Source: Ramlibacter sp. Leaf400 (lineage in GTDB: Bacteria > Pseudomonadota > Gammaproteobacteria > Burkholderiales > Burkholderiaceae_C). Taken from it: 64,000 bases of DNA. Of the stretch, positions 25,053 through 32,771 are shown piece by piece (position 1 is the stretch's first letter; the number at the start of each line of letters is the position of its first letter). A program made the translations under genes and the position numbers. The DNA lies in the NCBI RefSeq assembly GCF_001424545.1, contig NZ_LMQL01000011.1:389124-453123 (forward strand), given 5' to 3'. The notes under the pieces are model-generated. The model made no database searches. It saw nothing but the letters and a program-made list of their open reading frames with translations, and was not told the origin of the DNA.

Positions 25053-26189
25053 ATGTCCGCCCCCGCCGCCGATCGCACCCTCCCGCTCTTGCCCGGCGTG
25101 CGCATCGACCCGCGCTCGAAGGCGCGCCACCTGCTGCAGACCTGGCTGTTCTGCCTGGCCATCGCGCTGCTGCAGGTGGGCTTCGAGCCGAACAAGCCCT
25201 TCCTGCCGGCGCTGGCCTTCTCGCTGTCGATCGGCAGCATCAGCTGGGCGGTGGTGGACCTGGGGCGGCATTTCTTCCCTTCCTCGCGCGAGACCGGCTG
25301 GCCCGACCGCCTGCCCGGCCTGGTGCTGGTGCTGCTGGGCATCCTGGCCGGCTTCTTCGGCGGCACCGCGCTGGGCGACGCGCTGTGCCGCACCTTCGGC
25401 TGGTACGGCGACGTGGTGCCGGTGCACGACGCCGCCAACCACCGCTCGGCCCTGCTGATCACCGCCATGGCCGGCGTGGTGGCGAGCTTCTACTTCTACA
25501 GCATCAACCGCGGCCACTACCTCGAGAACAAGATGGCCGAGGCGCGCCGCCACGCCGACGAGGCCCGGCTCAAGCTGCTGGAGACGCAGCTGGAGCCGCA
25601 CATGCTGTTCAACACGCTGGCCAACCTGCGGGCGCTGATCGCGGTCGACCCGCCGCGGGCGCAGCGCATGCTCGACCACATGATCGCGTACCTGCGCGCC
25701 ACGCTGGACGCTTCGCGCGCCACCACGCATCCGTTGCAGGTGGAGTTCGACCGGGTGCGCGACTACCTGGAGCTGATGGCCATCCGCATGGGGCCGCGGC
25801 TGTCGTACGGCCTGGACCTGCAGCCGGAGCTCACGCAGCAGCCCGTGCCCACGCTGCTGCTGCAGCCGCTGGTGGAGAACGCGATCCAGCACGGGCTGGA
25901 ACCGCAGGTCGAAGGCGGGCGGCTCGACGTGCAGGCGCGCACCGAAGGCGGCCAGCTGGTGATCGAGGTCCGCGACACCGGCATGGGTGCGCCTTCGCCG
26001 CTGCTCGAAGGCGACGGCTTCGGCCTGGTGCAGGTGCGCGAGCGCCTGGCCACGCTGTACGGGCCGGCGGCGCAGCTGTCTTTCGAGCCCCTGCACCCGG
26101 ACTTGCTCCCTCCCCCGCTGGGGGAGGGCCGGGGTGGGGGCACTCCCGGCCTGCGCGTCACCCTCCGCCTTCCCCTCGGACGCGCATGA
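25053..26189 (+). CDS. LytS/YehU-type sensor histidine kinase
   Basis: A 378-residue membrane kinase. Four hydrophobic segments (about 25-135) precede a short coiled linker and the His_kinase domain, with the phospho-acceptor in QLEPHMLFNTLANLRALI. The HATPase part has LVENAIQHGLEP and DTGMGAP. It phosphorylates the LytTR regulator encoded next (ATGA overlap). A TAGAAT box at 25038-25043, 9 bp before ATG 25053, implies an almost leaderless transcript. The C-terminal strand of the ATPase is interrupted by a Pro/Gly loop (LLPPPLGEGRGGGTP) encoded by a repeat-like GC palindrome. Confidence 0.9.
   Translation: MSAPAADRTLPLLPGVRIDPRSKARHLLQTWLFCLAIALLQVGFEPNKPFLPALAFSLSIGSISWAVVDLGRHFFPSSRETGWPDRLPGLVLVLLGILAGFFGGTALGDALCRTFGWYGDVVPVHDAANHRSALLITAMAGVVASFYFYSINRGHYLENKMAEARRHADEARLKLLETQLEPHMLFNTLANLRALIAVDPPRAQRMLDHMIAYLRATLDASRATTHPLQVEFDRVRDYLELMAIRMGPRLSYGLDLQPELTQQPVPTLLLQPLVENAIQHGLEPQVEGGRLDVQARTEGGQLVIEVRDTGMGAPSPLLEGDGFGLVQVRERLATLYGPAAQLSFEPLHPDLLPPPLGEGRGGGTPGLRVTLRLPLGRA
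26105..26141. repeat. GC-rich palindromic repeat inserted in the kinase reading frame
   Basis: CCCTCCCCC followed by GGGGGAGGGCCGGGGTGGGG forms a hairpin of a type known to me as a dispersed intergenic repeat in Burkholderiales and Xanthomonadales. Here it is in frame near the 3' end of the histidine kinase gene and adds about 17 residues. Confidence 0.6.
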
Positions 26190-26974
26190 CCGCGCCCACC
26201 GCCCTCATCGCCGAAGACGAGCCCCTGCTGGCCCAGGCGCTGCAGGCCGAGCTGGCGCGCGCCTGGCCGCAGTTGCGCATCGTGGCCACCGTGGGCGACG
26301 GCGCCTCGGCCGTGCGCGAGGCGCTGGCGCACCAGCCCGACGTGCTGTTCTTCGACATCCGCATGCCGGGCGTGGGCGGCCTGGACGCCGCCGTTCAGCT
26401 GGCCGACGAGTGGCCGGCCGGCGCGCCCTTCCCGGCGCTGGTGTTCGTCACCGCCTACGACCAGTACGCGGTGCAGGCCTTCGAGGCGCAGGCGGTCGAC
26501 TACGTGCTCAAGCCGGTGCAGCCGGCGCGGCTGGAGCGTACCGTCGCGCGCCTGAAGGACCAGCTGGCGCAACGCGGCGACGAGCCGGGCCTGGACGCCG
26601 CCGTCGAGCGGCTGCGCCACCTGCTGGCCGCGCCGCCCGCGGCCTCGGCACCGCTCAAGGTGATCCAGGCCGGCGTGGGCAACAGCATCCGCGTGGTGCC
26701 GGTGGCCGAAGTGCTGGTGTTCGAGGCCGCCGACAAGTACGTGCGGGTGCTCACCGCCGGGCAGGAGCTGCTGATCCGCACGCCGCTCAAGGACCTGCTG
26801 CCGCAGCTCGATGCCAGCGAGTTCTGGCAGGTGCACCGGGGCACGGTGGTGCGGGCGTCGGCCATCGAGGCGGTGACGCGGGACGAGGCGGGCAAGCTGC
26901 ACCTGGCGGTCCGCGGCCGGCCGGAAAAGCTGGCGGTGAGCCGGCTCTATTCGCACCTGTTCAAGGCGATGTGA
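26186..26974 (+). CDS. LytTR-family response regulator
   Basis: A 262-residue cytoplasmic regulator. The receiver domain (about 5-125) has the acidic pocket AEDEP, phospho-acceptor Asp in VLFFDIRMPGVGG, Thr in FVTAYDQYAV and Lys in YVLKPVQPARL. A linker leads to the LytTR DNA-binding domain (about 160-260; VFEAADKYVRVLT, FWQVHRGTVVR). LytTR proteins bind direct repeats and control envelope or virulence genes. ATG 26186 overlaps the kinase stop, so the two are cotranslated. No target sites could be assigned. Confidence 0.93.
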   Translation: MTAPTALIAEDEPLLAQALQAELARAWPQLRIVATVGDGASAVREALAHQPDVLFFDIRMPGVGGLDAAVQLADEWPAGAPFPALVFVTAYDQYAVQAFEAQAVDYVLKPVQPARLERTVARLKDQLAQRGDEPGLDAAVERLRHLLAAPPAASAPLKVIQAGVGNSIRVVPVAEVLVFEAADKYVRVLTAGQELLIRTPLKDLLPQLDASEFWQVHRGTVVRASAIEAVTRDEAGKLHLAVRGRPEKLAVSRLYSHLFKAM

Positions 26975-27062
26975 AACCGATGGGTTGAATCCATCCGCGC
27001 GCCTGCTGCGTATCGGCTCCTGACGCCCGACGTCACTTTCGCAGACCGAACAGGAGCCCGAC

Positions 27063-27614
27063 ATGAACCGACCCGCCCTTCTCGCCGCCGCCGCGGCCAC
27101 CACCCTGCTGGCCGCCTGCGCCGGCACGCCGATGGCCATGAGCAAGCCCTTCAGCCAGAGCGGCCTGCCGGCCGCCGTTCAGGTGCCCGCCGGCCACAAG
27201 GTGGCGATGGAAACCGTGGGCGCCGGCGACATCACCTATGAATGCCGCGTGAAGGCCGACATGCCCGGCCAGTTCGAGTGGGTCTTCGTCGGACCCGATG
27301 CGAAGCTGATGGACCGCGGTGGCAAGCAGGTCGGCCGCTATTTCGGCCCGCCCGCGACCTGGGAGAACATGGACGGCTCCAAGGTCACCGCCACCCAGGT
27401 GGCCGTGGCCCCGGCCGCCGCCGGCAGCATCCCGCTGCAACTGGTCAAGGCCAACCCCGCCATGGGCAGCGGCGCGATGACCGGCACCACCTACATCCAG
27501 CGCGTCGCCACCCAGGGCGGCGTGGCGCCGGCGATGGCCTGCGCCCAGGGGAACGTGGGTGCCAAGCAGGTGGTGAAGTACCAGGCGGATTACATCTTCT
27601 ACAAGGCGATGTGA
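27063..27614 (+). CDS. DUF3455 family lipoprotein
   Basis: A 183-residue exported protein. The N-terminus MNRPALLAAAAATTLLAACAG is a lipoprotein signal with lipobox Cys19. The mature part matches DUF3455: LPAAVQVPAGHKVAMETVG, a YECRVKADMPGQFEWVFVGP block, and a C-terminal AMACAQGNVGAKQVVKYQAD stretch. Two further Cys may form a disulfide. Function is unknown. AGGAG upstream supports ATG 27063. It stands alone between the LytTR gene and a repeat. Confidence 0.85.
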   Translation: MNRPALLAAAAATTLLAACAGTPMAMSKPFSQSGLPAAVQVPAGHKVAMETVGAGDITYECRVKADMPGQFEWVFVGPDAKLMDRGGKQVGRYFGPPATWENMDGSKVTATQVAVAPAAAGSIPLQLVKANPAMGSGAMTGTTYIQRVATQGGVAPAMACAQGNVGAKQVVKYQADYIFYKAM

Positions 27615-27623
27615 GCGGCCTTC

Positions 27624-27708
27624 GTCATTCCCGCGGAGGCGGGAATCCAGTGCGTCCGCTTTCGCGGACTGCCGGAAGCACTGGGTCCCCGCCTTCGCGG
27701 GGATGACG
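27624..27708. repeat. Composite dispersed repeat
   Basis: A head copy (from 27624), the GCGGACTGCCGGAAGC linker and an inverted copy (CCCCGCCTTCGCGGGGATGA) lie between convergent genes. Confidence 0.82.
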
Positions 27709-27735
27709 GGACGGGCGCGTTCGACGGAACAGGAA

Positions 27736-29520
27736 CTACCGCGCCGTCACCGACGCCCACCACTCCCGCGCCGTCGCCTTCAGCGTCGCCACCGCCTCCG
27801 GATCGCCCTTCCACAGCGCCGACAGGTATGACCGGGCCTGCTTGGTCGTGACGTGCGGCGGGATCGGCATCACGTTGGGGTCGGTCACCATGTCCAGCAG
27901 CACCGGCCGGTCGGACGACAGCGCCTCCTCCCAGGCCAGCCCCACCTGCTCGGGCCGGTCGATGCGGATGCCGCGCAGGCCCAGCATCCGGGCGTAGTCG
28001 GCATACGGGAAAGGCGGCAGCAATTGCGAGGCATCGAAGCGCGGGTTGCCCGCAGTGCCGCGCTGCTCCCAGGTGACCATGTTGAGGTCGCCGTTGTTCA
28101 GCACCATCACGATCAGTCGCGGGTCCTGCCACTGCTTCCAGCGGTCGGCCACGGTGATCAGCGAGTTCAGGCCCATCATCTGCATCGCGCCGTCGCCCAG
28201 CAGCGCGAACACCGGGCGGTTGGGATGCGCCAGCTTGGCGGCCAGTGCGTACGGCATCGCACAACCCATCGAGGCCAGCCCGCCGGACACCGAGCCCATC
28301 ATGCCGCCCCGAAATCGCAGGTCGCGCGCGTACCAGCCGGCCACGGTGCCGGAGTCGCACATCACCATCGCGTCGTCGGGCAGGCGCGACGACAGTTCCC
28401 AGAACACGCGCTGCGGATTGATAGGCCGGGCGTCGCTCATCGCGCGCTCCTCCATCACCTTCCACCAGCGCGCCACGCCGGCCTCGACCTGCGCGCGCCA
28501 GGCGCGATCGGCCTTGGGCTTGAGCAGCGGCAGCAGGGCCTGCAGGGTGAGCTTGCTGTCGCCCACCAGGTTGACCTCCATCGGGTAGCGCAGGCCCAGG
28601 CGGCGGCTGTCCAGGTCGATCTGCACGCCGCGCGCCGCGCCCTCCTTGGGCAGGAACTCCGAATACGGGAAGCTCGACCCCACCATCAGCAGCGTGTCGC
28701 AGCCCTCCATCAGCTCCCAGCTCGGCTGCGTGCCCAGCAGGCCGATGGCGCCGGTCACGAACGGCAGGTCGTCGGACACGGCCGCCTTGCCCAGCAGCGC
28801 CTTGGCGATGCCGGCGCCCAGGCGGTCGGCCACCTCCAGCAACTCGTGCCCCGCCTGCAGCGCGCCCGCGCCGGCCAGGATGGCGACGCGCTCGCCCGCA
28901 TTGAGCACGTCCGCTGCCGCCTGCAGCGCCGAGGCGCCCGGCACGCCGGCCTGCGAGGTCAGCCCGATGCCGGTGTGCACCGTGCCGTGCTCGCGCGGCG
29001 GCGTCTCCACCGCGGGCTCATCCTGCAGGTCGTGCGGCAGGATCACGCAGGTTACGGTGCGGCGGTCGCGCGCGATGCGCATGGCGCGGTCGACCAGGTG
29101 CCGCACCTGGCCGGGCGCCATCGCCGTCTGCACGTACTCGTTCGCCACGTCCTTGAAGAGCGAGGCCAGGTCCACCTCCTGCTGGTAGTCGCCGCCCATG
29201 GCGGTGCGGGCCTGCTGGCCGACCAGGGCCACCACCGGCTGGTGGTCCGCCTTGGCGTCGTAGAGGCCATTGAGCAGGTGGATCGCGCCCGGGCCCGACG
29301 TGGCCATGCACACGCCCACCTCGCCGGTGAACTTGGCATGCGCGCAGGCCATGAAGGCCGCCAGCTCCTCGTGGCGCGCCTGGATGAACTGCATGCGGTC
29401 GCCGATGCGCCCGAAGGCGCCCATCAGCCCGTTGATCCCGTCGCCGGGATAGCCGAACACGCGCCGCACGCCCCAGGCGTGCAAGCGTTCGAGGATCTGG
29501 TCGCCCACGGTCTTGCCCAT
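27736..29520 (-). CDS. Thiamine-diphosphate-requiring enzyme, pyruvate oxidase/acetolactate synthase-like
   Basis: A 594-residue ThDP enzyme with the three-domain layout of POX/AHAS. The Pyr domain has the activating Glu51 in RHEELAAFMA after VFGYPGDGINGL. A central FAD/NAD-fold domain follows, and the PP domain has the Mg/ThDP motif LGDGAMQMMGLNSLITVADR ending in VLNNGDLNM. PoxB-type pyruvate oxidases of similar length decarboxylate pyruvate to acetate at the membrane, but the amphipathic C-terminal peptide is not evident, so the substrate is open. Relatives are annotated only as thiamine-pyrophosphate-requiring. It is divergent from an unassigned non-coding region. Confidence 0.85.
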   Translation of the reverse strand: MGKTVGDQILERLHAWGVRRVFGYPGDGINGLMGAFGRIGDRMQFIQARHEELAAFMACAHAKFTGEVGVCMATSGPGAIHLLNGLYDAKADHQPVVALVGQQARTAMGGDYQQEVDLASLFKDVANEYVQTAMAPGQVRHLVDRAMRIARDRRTVTCVILPHDLQDEPAVETPPREHGTVHTGIGLTSQAGVPGASALQAAADVLNAGERVAILAGAGALQAGHELLEVADRLGAGIAKALLGKAAVSDDLPFVTGAIGLLGTQPSWELMEGCDTLLMVGSSFPYSEFLPKEGAARGVQIDLDSRRLGLRYPMEVNLVGDSKLTLQALLPLLKPKADRAWRAQVEAGVARWWKVMEERAMSDARPINPQRVFWELSSRLPDDAMVMCDSGTVAGWYARDLRFRGGMMGSVSGGLASMGCAMPYALAAKLAHPNRPVFALLGDGAMQMMGLNSLITVADRWKQWQDPRLIVMVLNNGDLNMVTWEQRGTAGNPRFDASQLLPPFPYADYARMLGLRGIRIDRPEQVGLAWEEALSSDRPVLLDMVTDPNVMPIPPHVTTKQARSYLSALWKGDPEAVATLKATAREWWASVTAR

Positions 29521-30069
29521 CGGCGAAGACTAGGCAGGGGGGCGGCAGCGCGGCGTCGGTGCAGCGCACGCCGCGCAGTAGGCCGCCACGCGCGTCGCGT
29601 TGGAACGCATGCCAACTCGCGCGGAACAGGTCCCAACCGACAACAAATGCGGCCCCGTCCTACAGGGCCGGGGGGCCTGCTGCGGTTTACTACGGCATCG
29701 GTTTTGCAGGGCGGGCCGTACCACAGGTCGACCCACCCCGCTACGGAAATCACCCCGACTCCTCTGAGTCCCCTCCTCCTCCGGGGTGAGCTGGTCCGGC
29801 CCTCCGTCCCGCGACTGGCATGTTGCCCCCAGGCCCAAAGCCTGGGGGCTCTTTTTTGGGCGCCTGCTTTTGCCTCCTTGCCACTTGTCCTAGGCGATGC
29901 CGGAACGCGCCTGTGGGCCTCGCCTGCGAAAACTGTAGGAGAAGGCAAACAGGTAAGGTCCCTCCTACCGGCGCTCTTGAAGGGCTCGGTCAACGCGGGC
30001 GCGTACGGCGCGATACCGTGTCTTCACACGCCGGATACAGAGGATGGTCCGGCGGCAAGACACAACACC
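29521..30069. other. 549-bp gap holding a probable unannotated plus-strand transcript
   Basis: No gene is recognisable. The segment 29640-29860 is GC-rich and full of local inverted repeats, and ends in a textbook intrinsic terminator (29825-29857). This implies that some plus-strand RNA finishes here although no plus-strand gene lies upstream. GTCCTACA at 29657-29664 sits in a small hairpin (GGCCC...GGGCC), and a TGTAGGAG copy lies at 29934-29941. The RNA does not match my memory of 6S, tmRNA, SRP or RNase P RNA. Confidence 0.45.
29825..29857 (+). terminator. Strong intrinsic terminator without a known upstream gene
   Basis: GCCCCCAGGC (29825-29834) pairs perfectly with GCCTGGGGGC (29840-29849) over a five-base loop, followed by CT and six T (29852-29857). 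On the opposite strand no T-run follows, so it works for plus-strand transcription. Confidence 0.85.
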
Positions 30070-30312
30070 ATGGCCCGCGACGACGACTCCCCCCGTGACC
30101 CCGAGAGCAAGCGCAATGGCTCGGGCGCGGCGGCGCGCAGCGTGCAGCGGGACCGGCCGGGCGCCAGCTGGACGGCGCGGATCGGCCGCAGCGGCTACGG
30201 CATGGAAAGCATCCGCCCGCACCTGAGGGCCCAGCTCGAGCAGCAGCGGCTGTTGCGCCCTTCGTTCCCCGAGGACTACGGGCCCGACGGGGACGAAACC
30301 CGCAAGCCATGA
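30070..30312 (+). CDS. Small hypothetical protein, 80 residues
   Basis: Starts MARDDDSPRDPESKRNGSGA. The first half is charged and probably disordered; the second half contains SWTARIGRSGYGMESIRPHL and RAQLEQQRLLRPSFPEDYGP. No family is recognised. Codon use matches the chromosome. The stop is followed directly by the A-run of a minus-strand terminator. Ribosome-binding support is weak, so the start is uncertain. Confidence 0.5.
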   Translation: MARDDDSPRDPESKRNGSGAAARSVQRDRPGASWTARIGRSGYGMESIRPHLRAQLEQQRLLRPSFPEDYGPDGDETRKP

Positions 30313-30348
30313 AAAAAGCCCCCGCGGCGCCAATGCGCTTGCGGGGGC
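30312..30348 (-). terminator. Intrinsic terminator for the minus-strand His-rich protein gene
   Basis: Read on the minus strand, GCCCCCGC (complement of 30341-30348) pairs with GCGGGGGC (complement of 30318-30325), then six T (complement of 30312-30317). It lies about 55 bp after the stop of the gene at 30403-30792. Confidence 0.85.
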
Positions 30349-30402
30349 AGCCTTGGAGAGAACCGAAAGAGGGTTCGCCCTTCAGCGATCACTCATCTTC
30401 AA

Positions 30403-30792
30403 TCAATCCCAGTGGCGGTTCTTCTTCCAGTGCTTGCCGCCGTGGCCGTGGCCGCCGTGGCTGCGCCAGTGGTGGCCGTGTTGGTGGCCGCCGTACGAGC
30501 GGTACACCGGGCCGTGCACTACCACCGGAGCCAGGTAGCCGTTGGGGTAGACCATCTGCGGCTGCGGCGCGTAGATGACCTGGGGTTGCGCGTAGACGAC
30601 CTGCGGCGTCGCCACATAGACCGGCGCCGGCTGCACGATCACCGGCCGGTGGTTGCCCACGCCGACGCTGACGCCGGGTGCGGCATCGACGCCGACGGAC
30701 CAATACACGTCCCTCGCCTGCGCACCGCCGGCGGCGGCCAGCCCGAGGGCCGCGACCGCGAGGGCCTTGGAAAACAGGGAACGGAACAGCAT
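30403..30792 (-). CDS. Exported His/Gly-rich hypothetical protein
   Basis: A 129-residue protein with a Sec signal peptide (MLFRSLFSKALAVAALGLAA, likely cleaved after AQA near residue 26). The mature chain has a Val/Pro/Tyr/Gln-rich middle (PQVVYAQPQVIYAPQPQMVY) and a His/Gly-rich tail (HQHGHHWRSHGGHGHGGKHW). The tail could bind metal. Such small secreted Tyr/Pro/His-rich proteins are common in Comamonadaceae but have no assigned role. It is followed by an intrinsic terminator and is divergent from glnS. AGGAGA upstream supports ATG 30792. Confidence 0.75.
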   Translation of the reverse strand: MLFRSLFSKALAVAALGLAAAGGAQARDVYWSVGVDAAPGVSVGVGNHRPVIVQPAPVYVATPQVVYAQPQVIYAPQPQMVYPNGYLAPVVVHGPVYRSYGGHQHGHHWRSHGGHGHGGKHWKKNRHWD

Positions 30793-30958
30793 GTGAAATC
30801 TCCTGCAACGGTTTCAGGGGCGGCGAACACACGCCCTCTGTGCGTATTTAACGCTGCGGCTGGGGTGGCGACTACGGCTGCACGGTCAAGACCGTTGCCA
30901 GACGTAACCCCGTCGAGTTCGGGGTAACCCGAAGGGCCCACCTAGAATGCCCTTCAAT

Positions 30959-32749
30959 ATGACTTCCCCCGCCGAGAAAGACAGCGTCAAGCCCAGCAAT
31001 TTCCTGCGCCAGATCATCGAGCGCGACCTGGAACAGGGCACGTACGCGCAGCGGCACTGGGCCGGCCACCCCGCCGACGCCGCCGCGCACCACGCCGGCT
31101 CCGCCGACCCGGCGCGCATCCGCACCCGTTTCCCGCCCGAACCCAACGGCTACCTGCACGTGGGCCACGCCAAGAGCATCTGCCTGAACTTCGGGCTGGC
31201 GCGCGACTACGGCGGCGTGTGCCACATGCGCTTCGACGACACCAATCCCGAAAAAGAGGAGATGGAGTACGTCGAAGGCATCAAGGACGCGGTGCGCTGG
31301 CTCGGGTTCAGCTGGGAGGCCCACGGCACCCGCCACCTGTACCAGGCCAGCGAGTACTTCGACTTCATGTACCGCGCCGCCGAATACCTGGTGGAGGCGG
31401 GCCTGGCCTACGTGGACGAACAGTCGCCCGAGGAGATGCGCGCCAACCGCGGCGACTTCTCGCGCCCCGGCGTGGACAGCCCCTTCCGCAGCCGCAGCAT
31501 CGAGGAGAACCTGCAGCGCCTGCGCGACATGCGGGACGGCAAGCTCCCCGACGGCGCCGCGGTGCTGCGCGCCAAGATCGACATGGCCAGCCCCAACATC
31601 AACCTGCGGGACCCGGCCCTCTACCGCATCAAGCACGCCGAGCACCACCACACCGGCGACAAGTGGTGCATCTACCCGATGTACACCTACGCGCACCCGA
31701 TCGAGGACGCGCTGGAGAACATCACCCACAGCATCTGCACGCTGGAGTTCGAGGACCAGCGGCCGTTCTACGACTGGCTGCTGGACCGCCTGTCGGAAGG
31801 CGGCCTGATCAACACGCCGCATCCGCGCCAGTACGAGTTCGCGCGGCTGAACCTCACCTACGTGGTCACCAGCAAGCGCAAGCTCAAGCAGCTGGTGGAC
31901 GAGGGCCACGTGAGCGGCTGGGACGACCCCCGCATGCCCACCATCGTCGGCCTGCGCCGGCGCGGCTACACGCCCGAGAGCCTGCAGCTTTTCAGCGAGC
32001 GCATCGGCGTGAGCAAGGCCAACGGCTGGATCGACTTCAGCATCCTGGAAGCCGCCCTGCGCGACGACCTCGACCCCAAGGCCGCCCGCGCCATGGCGGT
32101 GCTGGACCCGGTGAAGCTGGTGATCGAGAACTGGGGCGAGGTGATGGGCGGCGACGACGTGCTGGACGAATGCAGCGCGCCGGTGCACCCGCACGACGAA
32201 TCCCGCGGCCGCCGCAAGTTCATGTTCGGGCGCGAGCTGTGGATCGAGCGCAGCGACTACGAAGAGACGCCGCCCAAGGGCTTCTTCCGCCTGTTCCCCG
32301 GAAACAAGGTGCGCCTGAAGTACGGGCACGTCATCGAGTGCATCGGCGCGGACAAGGACGCGAACGGCGCGGTGACGCAGGTGCGCGCCAAGCTGGTCCC
32401 CGACACCAAGAGCGGCACGCCGGGCGCGGATGCGGTGAAGGTGAAGGGGAACATCAGCTGGGTGGGCGTGGCCGACGGGCTGAGGGCGGAAGTGCGGTTG
32501 TATGACCGGCTGTTTGCCGTGGCGCAGCCAGATACGGGGGAGAAGGACTTCCTGGAGGAGCTGAATCCGGAGTCGTTGAAGGTGGTGACGGCGTATCTGG
32601 AGCCGTCGCTGGCGTCAGCGAAGGGGGATGAGAAGTTTCAGTTCGAGAGGCATGGGTATTTTGTGGCGGATCGGGTGGAGCATCGTGAGAACGGGATACG
32701 GCCTATCCTCAATAGAGTCACGGGGCTGAAGGATAGTCGTCCCAGATAA
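30959..32749 (+). CDS. glnS: Glutaminyl-tRNA synthetase
   Basis: A class I synthetase that charges tRNA-Gln. The HIGH-type motif is in RFPPEPNGYLHVGHAKS and the KMSKS-type loop reads VTSKRKLKQL, with Thr where E. coli has Met. The anticodon-binding beta-barrels fill the C-terminal third. Start at ATG 30959 (MTSPAEKDSVKP): an earlier in-frame ATG at 30947 lies inside a TAGAAT -10-like box shared exactly with the LytS gene, so 30959 is preferred. From about 32500 to the stop the codon use becomes AT-richer and less optimised, right where the foreign-looking neighbour begins 22 bp later. Confidence 0.95.
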   Translation: MTSPAEKDSVKPSNFLRQIIERDLEQGTYAQRHWAGHPADAAAHHAGSADPARIRTRFPPEPNGYLHVGHAKSICLNFGLARDYGGVCHMRFDDTNPEKEEMEYVEGIKDAVRWLGFSWEAHGTRHLYQASEYFDFMYRAAEYLVEAGLAYVDEQSPEEMRANRGDFSRPGVDSPFRSRSIEENLQRLRDMRDGKLPDGAAVLRAKIDMASPNINLRDPALYRIKHAEHHHTGDKWCIYPMYTYAHPIEDALENITHSICTLEFEDQRPFYDWLLDRLSEGGLINTPHPRQYEFARLNLTYVVTSKRKLKQLVDEGHVSGWDDPRMPTIVGLRRRGYTPESLQLFSERIGVSKANGWIDFSILEAALRDDLDPKAARAMAVLDPVKLVIENWGEVMGGDDVLDECSAPVHPHDESRGRRKFMFGRELWIERSDYEETPPKGFFRLFPGNKVRLKYGHVIECIGADKDANGAVTQVRAKLVPDTKSGTPGADAVKVKGNISWVGVADGLRAEVRLYDRLFAVAQPDTGEKDFLEELNPESLKVVTAYLEPSLASAKGDEKFQFERHGYFVADRVEHRENGIRPILNRVTGLKDSRPR

Positions 32750-32771
32750 CTAAAAAGCAGAGGAAGAAGAC

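Noticed and set aside
29640..29857. 6S RNA or tmRNA gene
   Set aside because: The terminator is convincing, but I could not find the tRNA-like end of tmRNA or the long closing stem expected of 6S RNA, so it is left as an unassigned transcript.
27853..30069. Plus-strand open frame of several hundred codons opposite the ThDP enzyme
   Set aside because: Antisense shadow. Only its last 80 codons (from ATG 30070) look like a separate small gene.
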